Below, piece by piece: positions 37,896 to 46,254 of a stretch of DNA of 64,000 bases. The translations under genes and the position numbers were made by a program. Source of the DNA: Mariniphaga sediminis (GTDB lineage: Bacteria; Bacteroidota; Bacteroidia; Bacteroidales; Prolixibacteraceae); the NCBI RefSeq assembly GCF_003573545.1, contig NZ_QWET01000003.1, positions 62,001-126,000 on the forward strand, in the 5' to 3' direction. Each line of letters opens with the position of its first letter. Within the stretch, counting starts at the first letter, position 1. Under the pieces are notes generated by a model, which worked only from the letters and a program-made list of their open reading frames with translations, was not told where the DNA came from and did not search any database.

Positions 37896-40800
37896 TTACA
37901 ATTTTACGAGCCGTACGGCATCGGCAAAAACGATGCGGAGCTCTGACTTATTGGTTAATTCGATGAGTGCTGTGTCGGGCGAAAAGTAATAAGATCCCAG
38001 GTGGTTCCAGCCTTCGTCGGCGCTTTGGTAAGATAGTGTTTGCTCTTCCTGCCCATCGTCGCTGTGAATAAAGAACTGGTATTCGCCCTGTTCATCTCCT
38101 CCTCTCCGGCCAAACCTTCTTGTTTTATAAATATGGTAATACACATCGTAATATCCGGGTTCGGTTACCGGCACATGCCACTTTGCTTTCATAGAACCGT
38201 CGCCCGCTTTGATGTAATAGCCGGAGCGCACATATTCACCGTAAAAATCAGAATTGGTAGTGGCTGTCCAGTTTACAGGAGGCCGCCAGTAATTCATTCC
38301 TTCATACTTTCGTGTTCCCTCTTCTTTTTTTATCAGCCATTTTTCCAACAGACTGATTTTTTCGGTTTGGGTAATTTCAAATTCAGGGTCTTCGTTATCT
38401 ACAATTATTTCGCCTGATAATTCACTCTTAACCGGTATATCCGTTATCACTTCTCCTTCAAACTGTACCGCTCTTGGGTCTTCCTCAATGTCGCGGAACC
38501 CTTCTGTAATTACCTGCGGAATATTCTGGGAAGTCATGGTATTCAACATTACCATTCGGGGGTCGGCATCAAGCATAAAACTGATATCCTTGCTTTGTCC
38601 CGGGTCGAGGTATACCAGCTTGTTGATCATGTCTTCAGCACTCGGACCGCGGCCAAATCCTCCGCCACGACCTCCTCTGTCCCCAAGCCTGAAAGAAAAT
38701 TTTACAATCCCTTCGATTTCGGAAAAATTGGTTGCTTTCAAAAATATTTTTGTCCGCATTCGGTTTTGGGTTCTTACCTTTACCGCTTCGATGGGTGAGA
38801 AAAGGTAACCGGGTAACTTTTTTTCCTTGAACCAGTTGTCCATCATGGGGATAAGCTCAATGCCAAATTTTTCTTTTATCTTCTGGTCAAACGTTTCAAA
38901 CGAGATATTTTTGAACCGATACTGTCTTAATAAATCACGTAAAAAATCTTCAAATTCTTCCTGGCCTGCTTTCCACTGTACCATGGAAAACAATACTTCC
39001 CCTTTCAGTTTAATCACATTATCAATGATTCTTTTTTGTTCGGGGTCGGCCAGAATTTCTTCAAAGGTGCTGTCTTGCAGGGCGATGTTGGCCAGTTCAT
39101 CATCACTCATTCCCTGCATGTTACGCATCCATCCCGAGCGTAGGTTGGCTGACTGACTTCTCAGGTAGGCCTCAAAAATGCGGTTTGTGATGGGCCATTC
39201 TTCCGATTGAATATTATTTTGAAAGTTGTAAAGCATGGGAAAAACAAAGTAAGGGTTGGCCAATTCCACTACAGAAAATCCACCGCGCCTTCCCCGGAAA
39301 TCCGTTTTCTGTTCTTCTGTAAATAATCCGAGAAAATCATTTAAAATGCGCATCTCAATGTCTTTCCCGGTCATGTTGTTATTGCCGCGTCGCCCCCAGC
39401 GCTCCATTCTTTTTTTTGAGCCTTCCAGGTCGGCTTCCCTGAGCAGGTAGCCTTTTTCGGGAATCAGCACCTGTTCCGGCTGAACAAATTCCTGCCGGGC
39501 CGACCATATCCGTTCATACGTTTTAAATTGCACGGGCACTTCCATCAAAAAGAGCCGGTCGAATGCATATTCCAAATTATAGGTGCGTTCAAAATCGCCC
39601 ATCCGTTCCCCAATAAGTTGTGGAATTGTATCTTTTATTTCGGGAAAAGCACCGGTGAAAAAGTCATGTCCTTTTATATGCCAAATGCCGTATTCCAGGC
39701 TGTCGTATTCCATGTTCTTTTTTTCATAGGCACCAATGGCAAGCGAAATCTGGGTAAGGGGAACGTTGTTGGTGAAGGTAAACCGGCCGTCTGAGATTTC
39801 AGTAATTTCACCCTGGGAAACAGCCTGAAGTCCAGGTGCTGTTTTTACTTCCAGATTAAAATTAATAAATTCAGGACGGTTCCAGCTTACATCTTCCGTG
39901 CTGTAGGTAACGCCCGTTGTTGGATACCAGTTTGCTTCGGAAGTGAGCAGGACGTAATGGGGAGTTAAAAAGGCATATCGTTTATCCACATTCAGCACAA
40001 ATTTTCCGTATTTTTTTTGCCGTTCTTCTTCCGGAATATCAAGATAGCAAAGGTTTTCGCTGATATTTCCGGCGTAAACGATTTCAGCCTTCGCTTCCTG
40101 GCCCGGCTGCAGGAGAACATCCTGAGTTACGAGAATCAGATGACGCTTGCGCAGAAAAGGGATCTCTTTTCCATTCCATTTAAAACTTTTTACTGTCAAT
40201 CCTTCATTCAGGCTGAAGATGAGTTTTTCAAGTGGTTTTGCATTTTCATTTTTAAGCGTGAGCGTTGAAGTTGCTGCCAATTTTTTCCCCTGGTGTTCCA
40301 TTGAAATGGAATGAGCAAGGGTAACCGGAAGTTGTTCTTTTACATAGGAGTTATTCAGCTCGATTGCTTCGGTTCGAATGATTTCATTTTTTTTAAACTG
40401 ATCGATATGACGGTACCCGAGATATCCTCCGGTTCCCAGAAAAGCAATGGCAAAAACGAGGGAGAAGTATGTCATGGATTCCGATTGCGGAAGCCTTTTC
40501 AACAGGAAGATAGTGAGAAAAATGAAACTGGCGCCAAGTGAGAAGTAAATGCCGCGGTGTATGAGTACCTTTTCGAGGTTCCCCATGCCGGTAATGTCGG
40601 AAATAAGCATGGGAATGTTGAAAGCCATGTAGTCGAAAATGTAGTAGAATTTGGCCTGAAGCAAAAAAAGTGTAATGCCAATGTAGCCCAGGATGATAAC
40701 AAATGTTATCGCCTGGTTGCGGATAACGCTCATTAGCAGGAACGAAAGCCCCATAATAAAAACCAGCGTGGGCACACTAATGAGTAAGAGGTAAACCCCG

Positions 40801-41240
40801 TACGATTCCCAGTTGACAGATGTTCCCTGCGACAGCATGTTAAAAATGAAGGCCATGAGAATGACGGCAATGTTTAGCACCAGAAATACCTGGAGGTTTC
40901 CCCATGTTTTGCCAATAACGTACTCGCCGTTGGTCATGGAACGCATGTAGATAACTTCTGTGGTGTCGAGTTTTTTATCGCGTTTCAGAAAATCAGATGC
41001 CAGGAAAACAGCGATAATCGCCTGTGCTACATTTAAAATCAGCAAGTTGAAATAGGGAATTGCTGCCGGAATACTCCGGATAGCCCAACCATCCGGGCCG
41101 CCGCCTTCGATAATAAATCCGAAGTTCAGTCCAAACAACACGAGTAACGAAAGGACACTGAAAATGCGAAAAAACCAGCTTCGGAGCAGCGTTTTTCGTT
41201 CGTATTTGGCAATGGACAATATGTTGTGCAATGAAATCAT
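37896..41240 (-). CDS. ABC-2 permease fused to an M1 peptidase-like domain with golvesin-like C terminus
   Basis: A 1114-residue fusion. Residues 1-280 hold seven hydrophobic segments in an ABC-2 permease arrangement. Residues about 295-850 resemble M1 family metallopeptidases: an N-terminal beta domain (LAATSTLTLKNENAKPLEKL), NWYPTTG, then the catalytic-domain region, but neither a GxMEN exopeptidase motif nor an HEXXH zinc site can be found; an IPEKGYLL segment stands near where these would be. Residues about 985-1114 form a beta-rich domain (EPGYYDVYYHIYKTRR ... WNHLGSYYFSPD ... VFADAVRLVKL) like the golvesin C-terminal-like domain. Prediction: membrane subunit with a large periplasmic, catalytically inactive peptidase-fold module. 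It follows the ABC ATPase gene by 17 bp, its likely energy source. Confidence 0.85.
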   Translation of the reverse strand: MISLHNILSIAKYERKTLLRSWFFRIFSVLSLLVLFGLNFGFIIEGGGPDGWAIRSIPAAIPYFNLLILNVAQAIIAVFLASDFLKRDKKLDTTEVIYMRSMTNGEYVIGKTWGNLQVFLVLNIAVILMAFIFNMLSQGTSVNWESYGVYLLLISVPTLVFIMGLSFLLMSVIRNQAITFVIILGYIGITLFLLQAKFYYIFDYMAFNIPMLISDITGMGNLEKVLIHRGIYFSLGASFIFLTIFLLKRLPQSESMTYFSLVFAIAFLGTGGYLGYRHIDQFKKNEIIRTEAIELNNSYVKEQLPVTLAHSISMEHQGKKLAATSTLTLKNENAKPLEKLIFSLNEGLTVKSFKWNGKEIPFLRKRHLILVTQDVLLQPGQEAKAEIVYAGNISENLCYLDIPEEERQKKYGKFVLNVDKRYAFLTPHYVLLTSEANWYPTTGVTYSTEDVSWNRPEFINFNLEVKTAPGLQAVSQGEITEISDGRFTFTNNVPLTQISLAIGAYEKKNMEYDSLEYGIWHIKGHDFFTGAFPEIKDTIPQLIGERMGDFERTYNLEYAFDRLFLMEVPVQFKTYERIWSARQEFVQPEQVLIPEKGYLLREADLEGSKKRMERWGRRGNNNMTGKDIEMRILNDFLGLFTEEQKTDFRGRRGGFSVVELANPYFVFPMLYNFQNNIQSEEWPITNRIFEAYLRSQSANLRSGWMRNMQGMSDDELANIALQDSTFEEILADPEQKRIIDNVIKLKGEVLFSMVQWKAGQEEFEDFLRDLLRQYRFKNISFETFDQKIKEKFGIELIPMMDNWFKEKKLPGYLFSPIEAVKVRTQNRMRTKIFLKATNFSEIEGIVKFSFRLGDRGGRGGGFGRGPSAEDMINKLVYLDPGQSKDISFMLDADPRMVMLNTMTSQNIPQVITEGFRDIEEDPRAVQFEGEVITDIPVKSELSGEIIVDNEDPEFEITQTEKISLLEKWLIKKEEGTRKYEGMNYWRPPVNWTATTNSDFYGEYVRSGYYIKAGDGSMKAKWHVPVTEPGYYDVYYHIYKTRRFGRRGGDEQGEYQFFIHSDDGQEEQTLSYQSADEGWNHLGSYYFSPDTALIELTNKSELRIVFADAVRLVKL

Positions 41241-41257
41241 TCTGCGCTGTTTTTATT

Positions 41258-42151
41258 TTATGAATTGGACCATTGGTTCAGTTTGTTTTCCATAAAATGT
41301 ACGTAAGCATGTTCCAGGTTGGGTTCTATCTGTTTTCCGTAGTAACCGTTTATTTCGGGCGCAACTACCTGCACCTCCCAACCTCCTTCGGTAGGAATAG
41401 TGGAAATCACCGGGTATTTTTCGTTAATTTCCATGTATTCGGTTTCGGTGGCGCTAATCAGCCAGACATTTCCTTTGGCTTCTTTAATCAATTGTTCGGG
41501 CGACCCGGTAAATGCCAGTTCTCCCTTATTTAAGAGGGCCATGTTGTTGCAGGTGCTGGAAATGTCACCCACGATGTGAGTAGATAAAATGATGATTACG
41601 TCGCGGGTGCTGATATTGGAAAGCAGGTTGCGGAAGCGGATACGTTCCTCCGGGTCCAGGCCGGTGGTAGGTTCGTCCACAATAATAATTTTTGGGTTGT
41701 TGATGAGCGCCTGTGCAATACCAAGCCGGCGTTTCATCCCGCCCGATAGTTTGTTGGCATTGCGGTCGCGGGCTTCAAACAAGCCCACTTCCTCCAGCAT
41801 CTGATCGACAGCGGTTTTGCGGGAAGCACCATTTTTCATGCCGGCAAGGCGTGCCGTGTAATCTAAAAATTCATACGTTTTCAGTTTCGAAAAAAAGCTG
41901 AAATCCTGCGGCAGATAACCCAGCATCGCCCTGATTTCGCGGCGGTTTTTTGCCAGATCCAAATCATTTACCAAAACCTTGCCTCCCGAAGGCTTCATTA
42001 AAGTTACCAAAATCCGCATCAGGGTCGATTTTCCTGCACCGTTCGGCCCCAGTAATCCAAACATACCATTGGGAATTTCGAGGTTCAGGTTTTTGATGGC
42101 ATAATTCCCGTTACGGTAAACTTTATTCAGGTTTTCAATTTTTATCTGCAC
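41258..42151 (-). CDS. ABC transporter ATP-binding protein, first gene of the exporter operon
   Basis: A 297-residue ATPase with Walker A GPNGAGKSTLMR, Q-loop LGYLPQDFSFF, signature KLSGGMKRRLGIAQ, Walker B IIIVDEPTTGLDPEE and switch STHIVGD. It is visibly paralogous to the ATPase domain fused to the RND pump: both share NGMFGLLGPNGAGKST-type starts, EERIRFRNLL after Walker B, and a C-terminal GNVWLI/GFVWQM-like strand. It probably energises the permease encoded immediately downstream. The operon's transcript starts upstream of this gene; no clear -7 element was found. Confidence 0.94.
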   Translation of the reverse strand: MQIKIENLNKVYRNGNYAIKNLNLEIPNGMFGLLGPNGAGKSTLMRILVTLMKPSGGKVLVNDLDLAKNRREIRAMLGYLPQDFSFFSKLKTYEFLDYTARLAGMKNGASRKTAVDQMLEEVGLFEARDRNANKLSGGMKRRLGIAQALINNPKIIIVDEPTTGLDPEERIRFRNLLSNISTRDVIIILSTHIVGDISSTCNNMALLNKGELAFTGSPEQLIKEAKGNVWLISATETEYMEINEKYPVISTIPTEGGWEVQVVAPEINGYYGKQIEPNLEHAYVHFMENKLNQWSNS

Positions 42152-42287
42152 GGTTTTTTATCTCTAACTTGGTTGAACTCTGATTTGGACTTGACCTACA
42201 CCAAATAGTTTAACCCTGCCTGAAATTATTTCTGTGGTTCGAAGCAGGATAAAACACAAACAATATGTGTGACAAAAGGGGAAAATA

Positions 42288-42298
42288 TTACGTCGTAA
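42288..42298. promoter_or_regulatory. Short palindrome upstream of the exporter operon
   Basis: TTACGTCGTAA is a perfect 11-bp odd palindrome about 137 bp before the first ATG of the operon. It could be a regulator site; with one copy this short, chance is quite possible. Confidence 0.2.
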
Positions 42299-42408
42299 GA
42301 AAATGATGACCATAAAAATATATTTCCCCGGGCGAATAGTGTCATATTTCATGGGAATCCTTCCGCCAGAGTTAAAGGGATTATTCGTGGAAATATGCAA
42401 TGAAAAAT

Positions 42409-42446
42409 GCAAAAAAGTGGGATCAGACGAATGTAGATCCCACTTT
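42409..42446 (-). terminator. Rho-independent terminator of the small secreted protein gene
   Basis: AAAGTGGGATC (42414-42424) pairs perfectly with GATCCCACTTT (42436-42446) around an 11-base loop. On the minus strand the stem is followed by a T-rich run. It separates this gene from the exporter operon. Confidence 0.85.
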
Positions 42447-42457
42447 GCAATTGGCAT

Positions 42458-42826
42458 TTAGCGGGTTTTTTCTGCAGTTAATTCCATTTTTCCTCCTGAG
42501 GAACCAACCGTTCCTTTCATTTTTTTCCCTTCTATTTTTGTTTTTACGGTAATGAGTTCGTAGTCAACGTATAAACTAAATGTCAACTCTCCTTCTTTAT
42601 ACAACACGTCCTTTAATTTAATTTTGTACCCATCGGCAAATTTTACTTCACCGGACAGTTGCTTTTCATTTTCAGAAAAAGTTAATGTTCCTTTTTCGTA
42701 GCCATAAGGAGCAGATTTTACATCATATTTCCATTCTCCTACCACATCATTGTTGTTCTGAACCATTGCAGCGTTTACTGTCATTGTAAATGCGGCAAAA
42801 AATACAAGTACTAAAAAGCTTTTCAT
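42458..42826 (-). CDS. Small secreted beta-rich protein of unknown function
   Basis: A 122-residue product with a signal peptide (about 1-19, ending VNAA). The mature part has alternating short strands (GEWKYDVKSAP, GTLTFSENEKQLSGEVKF, KGTVGSSGGKMELTAEK), suggesting a small beta-barrel or lipocalin-like fold. Similar small exported proteins seem common in Bacteroidota, but I know no function. The ATG at 42826 is preferred to the one at 42886 because it places the signal sequence at the N terminus. It lies between the LytTR regulator and the exporter operon and has its own terminator. Confidence 0.7.
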   Translation of the reverse strand: MKSFLVLVFFAAFTMTVNAAMVQNNNDVVGEWKYDVKSAPYGYEKGTLTFSENEKQLSGEVKFADGYKIKLKDVLYKEGELTFSLYVDYELITVKTKIEGKKMKGTVGSSGGKMELTAEKTR

Positions 42827-42930
42827 TTTTGAATTATTTAAAAGTTTAACGGGAACAAATTTTACACGGATTGATAAGATTTCCAAATGTTTGGGGTGAA
42901 TGAACCTATGAGGGGGTAAATAATCCGGCT

Positions 42931-43773
42931 TTAAGAAATGTAAGCGAGAAACAGGGGGAAATATTTTGAAGAAACAGGAATGGAGCTATCGGTTTGTTTT
43001 AGTTTGAGGAAAAGTCTTTTTCCTTTTTTGTACGCCATTTCTACATTTTGGGTATTCACAATGAATGATCGGTGGCAGCGTAATATGTTTCGGGCCTTTA
43101 AAGCTTCTTCCAGGTTTTTTAACGTATTCCGTAAAATTCTGCGGTTCTTTTTTCCGTCAGCCAAATAGTAAACATAAACATAGTTGTCGGCTGATTCCAG
43201 AAATAATAAATCTTCCGTCAGTATGGAGAAATGGATTTTACCCTTTTCGTCTTTAAAACCGATGAGTTTGCCGGGTGCCGGCCTGGCAGCCTGTTGTTTC
43301 AACGTTTTTATTTCTGAGTACTGGTTTTTATAATAGATAAGAAGCAATGCAAAAGAATAAGGAAGACAAACACCGGGGAGGGTATATTTTATGGAGAAAC
43401 CCATATCGTTCATAAAATTACCTAGCGGATTTCCGTAGGAGAAAATGTAAGTGAGATTTATAAGTGCGGCCTCAATTGACAGCCAAAGCAGGTAGGTTTT
43501 TACTTTGAAATGGGTTATTTTAAAGATTTTCCGTAGGGGAAACTGGGTGAAAAGGAAAACTATGGCAATAATTACTCCGTAGCTTGAAAGTCGCAGAAAC
43601 TGAATGAAGCCCGAATCAGAATACCACCTGTTAATATTAAACGGGACAAAAACATTTACAAAAACGACACTGAAAATAAGGCAGATAAGGATAAGCAGAT
43701 AACGATCCTGCTTTTTGTCAAGAAGAGTAAATTCAGCATTAAAAAAGCGGTGTATCCCGGACCGGTTCTTCAT
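42931..43773 (-). CDS. Membrane-bound LytTR-family transcriptional regulator
   Basis: A 280-residue protein with four or five N-terminal membrane helices (about 27-50, 62-80, 90-115 and 132-150) and a C-terminal LytTR DNA-binding domain (about 178-280): LTEDLLFLESADNYVYVYYL, RRILRNTLKNLEEAL, and RCHRSFIVNTQNVEM, which are the family landmarks. It has no receiver domain or kinase partner next to it, so it may sense a membrane signal directly. It is on the same strand as, and upstream of, the small secreted protein and the exporter operon. Control of either is plausible but inferred. Confidence 0.87.
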   Translation of the reverse strand: MKNRSGIHRFFNAEFTLLDKKQDRYLLILICLIFSVVFVNVFVPFNINRWYSDSGFIQFLRLSSYGVIIAIVFLFTQFPLRKIFKITHFKVKTYLLWLSIEAALINLTYIFSYGNPLGNFMNDMGFSIKYTLPGVCLPYSFALLLIYYKNQYSEIKTLKQQAARPAPGKLIGFKDEKGKIHFSILTEDLLFLESADNYVYVYYLADGKKNRRILRNTLKNLEEALKARNILRCHRSFIVNTQNVEMAYKKGKRLFLKLKQTDSSIPVSSKYFPLFLAYIS

Positions 43774-43986
43774 TTTTGTTTTAATCGGTATTTGTTTGCT
43801 TGTGTAATTATTTTATGTCGCAATTTAATTATTCCAATTGAATTGTAGGTGGTTGATGTTCAATTAACCTGCAAAACGATTGCCGTAATGTTGTATTTCC
43901 ATTATTTTTTAGGACGACTGCAAGGGGAGTTCTTTGCAAAGTATTTTCGCGGGCGCTGAAGGTTTCTCCGGGAATATTTTAAACAT

Positions 43987-44766
43987 TCAGGACGAAACCT
44001 GCACGCTGAATCCTTCTTTTTTCACCCGTTCTGCAATGGCATTCAGTTTTTCAAGCGAAACCTTTTCGAGTGTGTCCAAAGGCGTGTCGCGGGCAATCGT
44101 GTAAATCATCACTTCTCCGGGACGAATTTCTTTGAGCAGTTCCAGCCAGGCTGCAATCTCCTTTTCGGAGGTGTTGTTAACCGGACGGTTTTTAAAATGC
44201 CCTTTGATAAAAAGGGTCTGGATAGTTACTTTTCCGTCGAAACGTTGCAATTGACCAACTACTTTTTGCAGATCGAAATTGCCCCGGGGGCAGTCAAGTA
44301 GTTCTACTGTTTCTTCGAAAGCCGAATCAAGTTTTTGAATGTTGTCCTCTATTTTAAGAAGCGCGTTAAAAACGTCGGTTTTGTGCAGCATGGTGGCGTT
44401 CGACAAAACTGCTATCCGGGCTTTTGGGGCCAGTTTGTCGCGCAGCTTAATGGTATCGTCAATAATTCCTGCAAACTCCGGATGGAGCGTGGGTTCTCCG
44501 TTTCCGGCAAAGGTAATTACATCGGGGAGCAGGTTGTTGCCGGTCATTTCCTGCAGTTTTTCCTCCATTTTCTGCTTTACTTCCTTCCTGGTTGGAAGGA
44601 TTACTTTTTCCTTGTATTTTTTTGGGGTGAATCCGCATTCGCAGTAGATACAATCAAACGAACACACTTTTACATTTACAGGAAGCAGGTTCACTCCCAG
44701 TGAAACACCCAGCCGGCGGCTCTGCACCGGCCCGAAAATAATCTTGTCAAAAAGAAAAGTGGCCAT
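43987..44766 (-). CDS. Radical SAM protein
   Basis: A 259-residue radical SAM enzyme. The Fe4S4 cluster cysteines are Cys35, Cys39 and Cys42 (VCSFDCIYCECG, CX3CX2C). ITFAGNGEPTLHPEF supplies the GGE-like SAM-binding motif and IAVLSNATML the next strand. An N-terminal FGPVQSRRLGVSLGVNL block is typical of a widespread COG0731-like subgroup of unknown reaction. No extra cluster-binding domain follows. A perfect -7 element lies 18 bp upstream. Function unknown. Confidence 0.88.
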   Translation of the reverse strand: MATFLFDKIIFGPVQSRRLGVSLGVNLLPVNVKVCSFDCIYCECGFTPKKYKEKVILPTRKEVKQKMEEKLQEMTGNNLLPDVITFAGNGEPTLHPEFAGIIDDTIKLRDKLAPKARIAVLSNATMLHKTDVFNALLKIEDNIQKLDSAFEETVELLDCPRGNFDLQKVVGQLQRFDGKVTIQTLFIKGHFKNRPVNNTSEKEIAAWLELLKEIRPGEVMIYTIARDTPLDTLEKVSLEKLNAIAERVKKEGFSVQVSS

Positions 44767-44783
44767 GGTTTTTTAATATTTGG

Positions 44784-44791
44784 CAAAGATA
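44784..44791 (-). promoter_or_regulatory. Bacteroidota -7 promoter element (TATCTTTG) for the radical SAM gene
   Basis: On the minus strand TATCTTTG matches TAnnTTTG exactly, 18 bp before the gene start. Confidence 0.6.
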
Positions 44792-44856
44792 ACCCGAAGA
44801 GTGGGGAATAGTGAACAATGGAAGGTAAAATTTAAACTAAAGATTATGGGTTTGGG

Positions 44857-44889
44857 AAATAAAAAAGCCCCGTCAAATTGACAAGGGCT
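44857..44889 (-). terminator. Rho-independent terminator of the alanine dehydrogenase gene
   Basis: On the minus strand AGCCC-TTGTCAA pairs with TTGAC-GGGGCT (stem ends at 44866-44870 and 44885-44889), followed by a run of T residues (44861-44865). Confidence 0.8.
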
Positions 44890-44915
44890 CTGGTTTCTAT
44901 CTGTTTTTTCAGCTT

Positions 44916-46034
44916 TTATAATACACTTTCCACATTTTCGTGAGACAGGTTAAATGCTTCGGCAACACCTTTGTACACTACTTTTCCATCTACAACGTTC
45001 AGTCCTTTGCGTAAAGAGAGGTTGTCGGAACAGGCTTGCTTCCAGCCTTTGTCTGCAATTTGCAGGGCGTAAGGCAGGGTAGCGTTAGTGAGTGCTATGG
45101 TGGAGGTACGCGGGACAGCACCCGGCATATTGGCCACACAGTAATGAATGACATCATCGATTGTAAATGTGGGATCGGCGTGAGTCGTTGCCACGGTGGT
45201 TTCAAAACATCCTCCCTGGTCAACCGACACATCCACCAGCACAGTCCCGGGGCGCATGATTTTCAGCATGTCGCGGGGTACGATGTGGGGAGCCTTGGCG
45301 CCGGGGATAAGCACTGCACCAATAATTAAATCGTGCGTTTGAACCATGTCACGAATATTGTATTCGTTGCTCATCATGGTTTTTACATTGGCCGGCATAA
45401 TATCGTCGAGATAGCGCATTCTTCGCAGGTTAATGTCCATTATGGTTACGTCGGCGCCCAGGCCGGCTGCCATTTTTGCCGCTTCGGTGCCTGCAATACC
45501 ACCGCCCAGAATCAGTACTTTTGCCGGCGGTACACCAGGAACCCCGCCCAGCAGTACACCGTAACCCCCGAACGTTTTTTCCAGGTACTTGGCGCCTTCC
45601 TGCACCGACATACGGCCTGCAACTTCACTCATAGGAACAAGAAGTGGTAATGACCCATCGGGGAGTTCCACCGTTTCGTAAGCCAGGCAAACCGACCCGT
45701 TTTCAATCATCGCTTTGGTAAGCCTTTCGGAAGATGCAAAATGGAAGTAGGTGTAGAGAATCTGTCCTTTTTTAATCAATTTGTATTCCGGTTCGATGGG
45801 CTCTTTTACCTTCATAATCATTTCAGCGGTTTCGTAAACCTTTTCAATGGTAGGAAGCATTTTTACACCTGCGTGGAGGTAATCTTCATCTGTAAATCCA
45901 CTGCCATTGCCTCCTCCGGCCTGTACATAAACTTCGTGTCCCCGCTTAACCAGCTCGGCTGCACCGGCAGGAGTCAGCGCTATCCGGTTCTCGTTGTTTT
46001 TTATTTCTTTCGGTACTCCAATTATCATTTTCAT
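44916..46034 (-). CDS. ald: Alanine dehydrogenase
   Basis: A 372-residue NAD-dependent alanine dehydrogenase, interconverting alanine with pyruvate and ammonia. Seen: IIGVPKEIKNNENRIALTPAG (family signature), the catalytic lysine and histidine regions IMKVKEPI and YTYFHFASS, the Rossmann loop VLILGGGIAGTEAAKMA, and the C-terminal VANMPGAVPRTSTIALTNATLPY. It is divergent from the aminotransferase gene and has its own -7 element and terminator. Confidence 0.97.
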   Translation of the reverse strand: MKMIIGVPKEIKNNENRIALTPAGAAELVKRGHEVYVQAGGGNGSGFTDEDYLHAGVKMLPTIEKVYETAEMIMKVKEPIEPEYKLIKKGQILYTYFHFASSERLTKAMIENGSVCLAYETVELPDGSLPLLVPMSEVAGRMSVQEGAKYLEKTFGGYGVLLGGVPGVPPAKVLILGGGIAGTEAAKMAAGLGADVTIMDINLRRMRYLDDIMPANVKTMMSNEYNIRDMVQTHDLIIGAVLIPGAKAPHIVPRDMLKIMRPGTVLVDVSVDQGGCFETTVATTHADPTFTIDDVIHYCVANMPGAVPRTSTIALTNATLPYALQIADKGWKQACSDNLSLRKGLNVVDGKVVYKGVAEAFNLSHENVESVL

Positions 46035-46052
46035 AAAGTTTAATATTCAGGC

Positions 46053-46060
46053 CAAAAATA
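46053..46060 (-). promoter_or_regulatory. Bacteroidota -7 promoter element (TATTTTTG) for ald
   Basis: On the minus strand TATTTTTG matches TAnnTTTG exactly, 19 bp before the ald start codon. Confidence 0.6.
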
Positions 46061-46221
46061 GAATCCTTAACGGTATTAAAATATGATAAAACTTCATAAA
46101 TATAATTTATTGTAAAAAGTGGGTTTGCTGGGATTAGCTTACTGATAATTTGAAAGTTAATTTTTTAATAAAACTCAAAATTGAAAATTTTCAATAATTA
46201 TTGTTTTAAGATTGTTACTCG

Positions 46222-46229
46222 TATATTTG
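46222..46229 (+). promoter_or_regulatory. Bacteroidota promoter (-7 TATATTTG with upstream TTG)
   Basis: TATATTTG matches TAnnTTTG exactly. A TTG at 46201-46203 lies 21 bp upstream (start to start), about right for the -33 box. The aminotransferase ATG is 26 bp downstream of the element. Confidence 0.65.
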
Positions 46230-46254
46230 TTCCCTTTATATAATATTTTACAAT

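Noticed and set aside
37896-41240. Active M1 aminopeptidase
   Set aside because: The overall layout is M1-like, but no HEXXH-type zinc site or GxMEN motif was found, so an enzyme call is not supported.
42164-42457. A 97-codon minus-strand open frame upstream of the exporter operon
   Set aside because: It runs through the terminator hairpin at 42409-42446 and has no coherent features.
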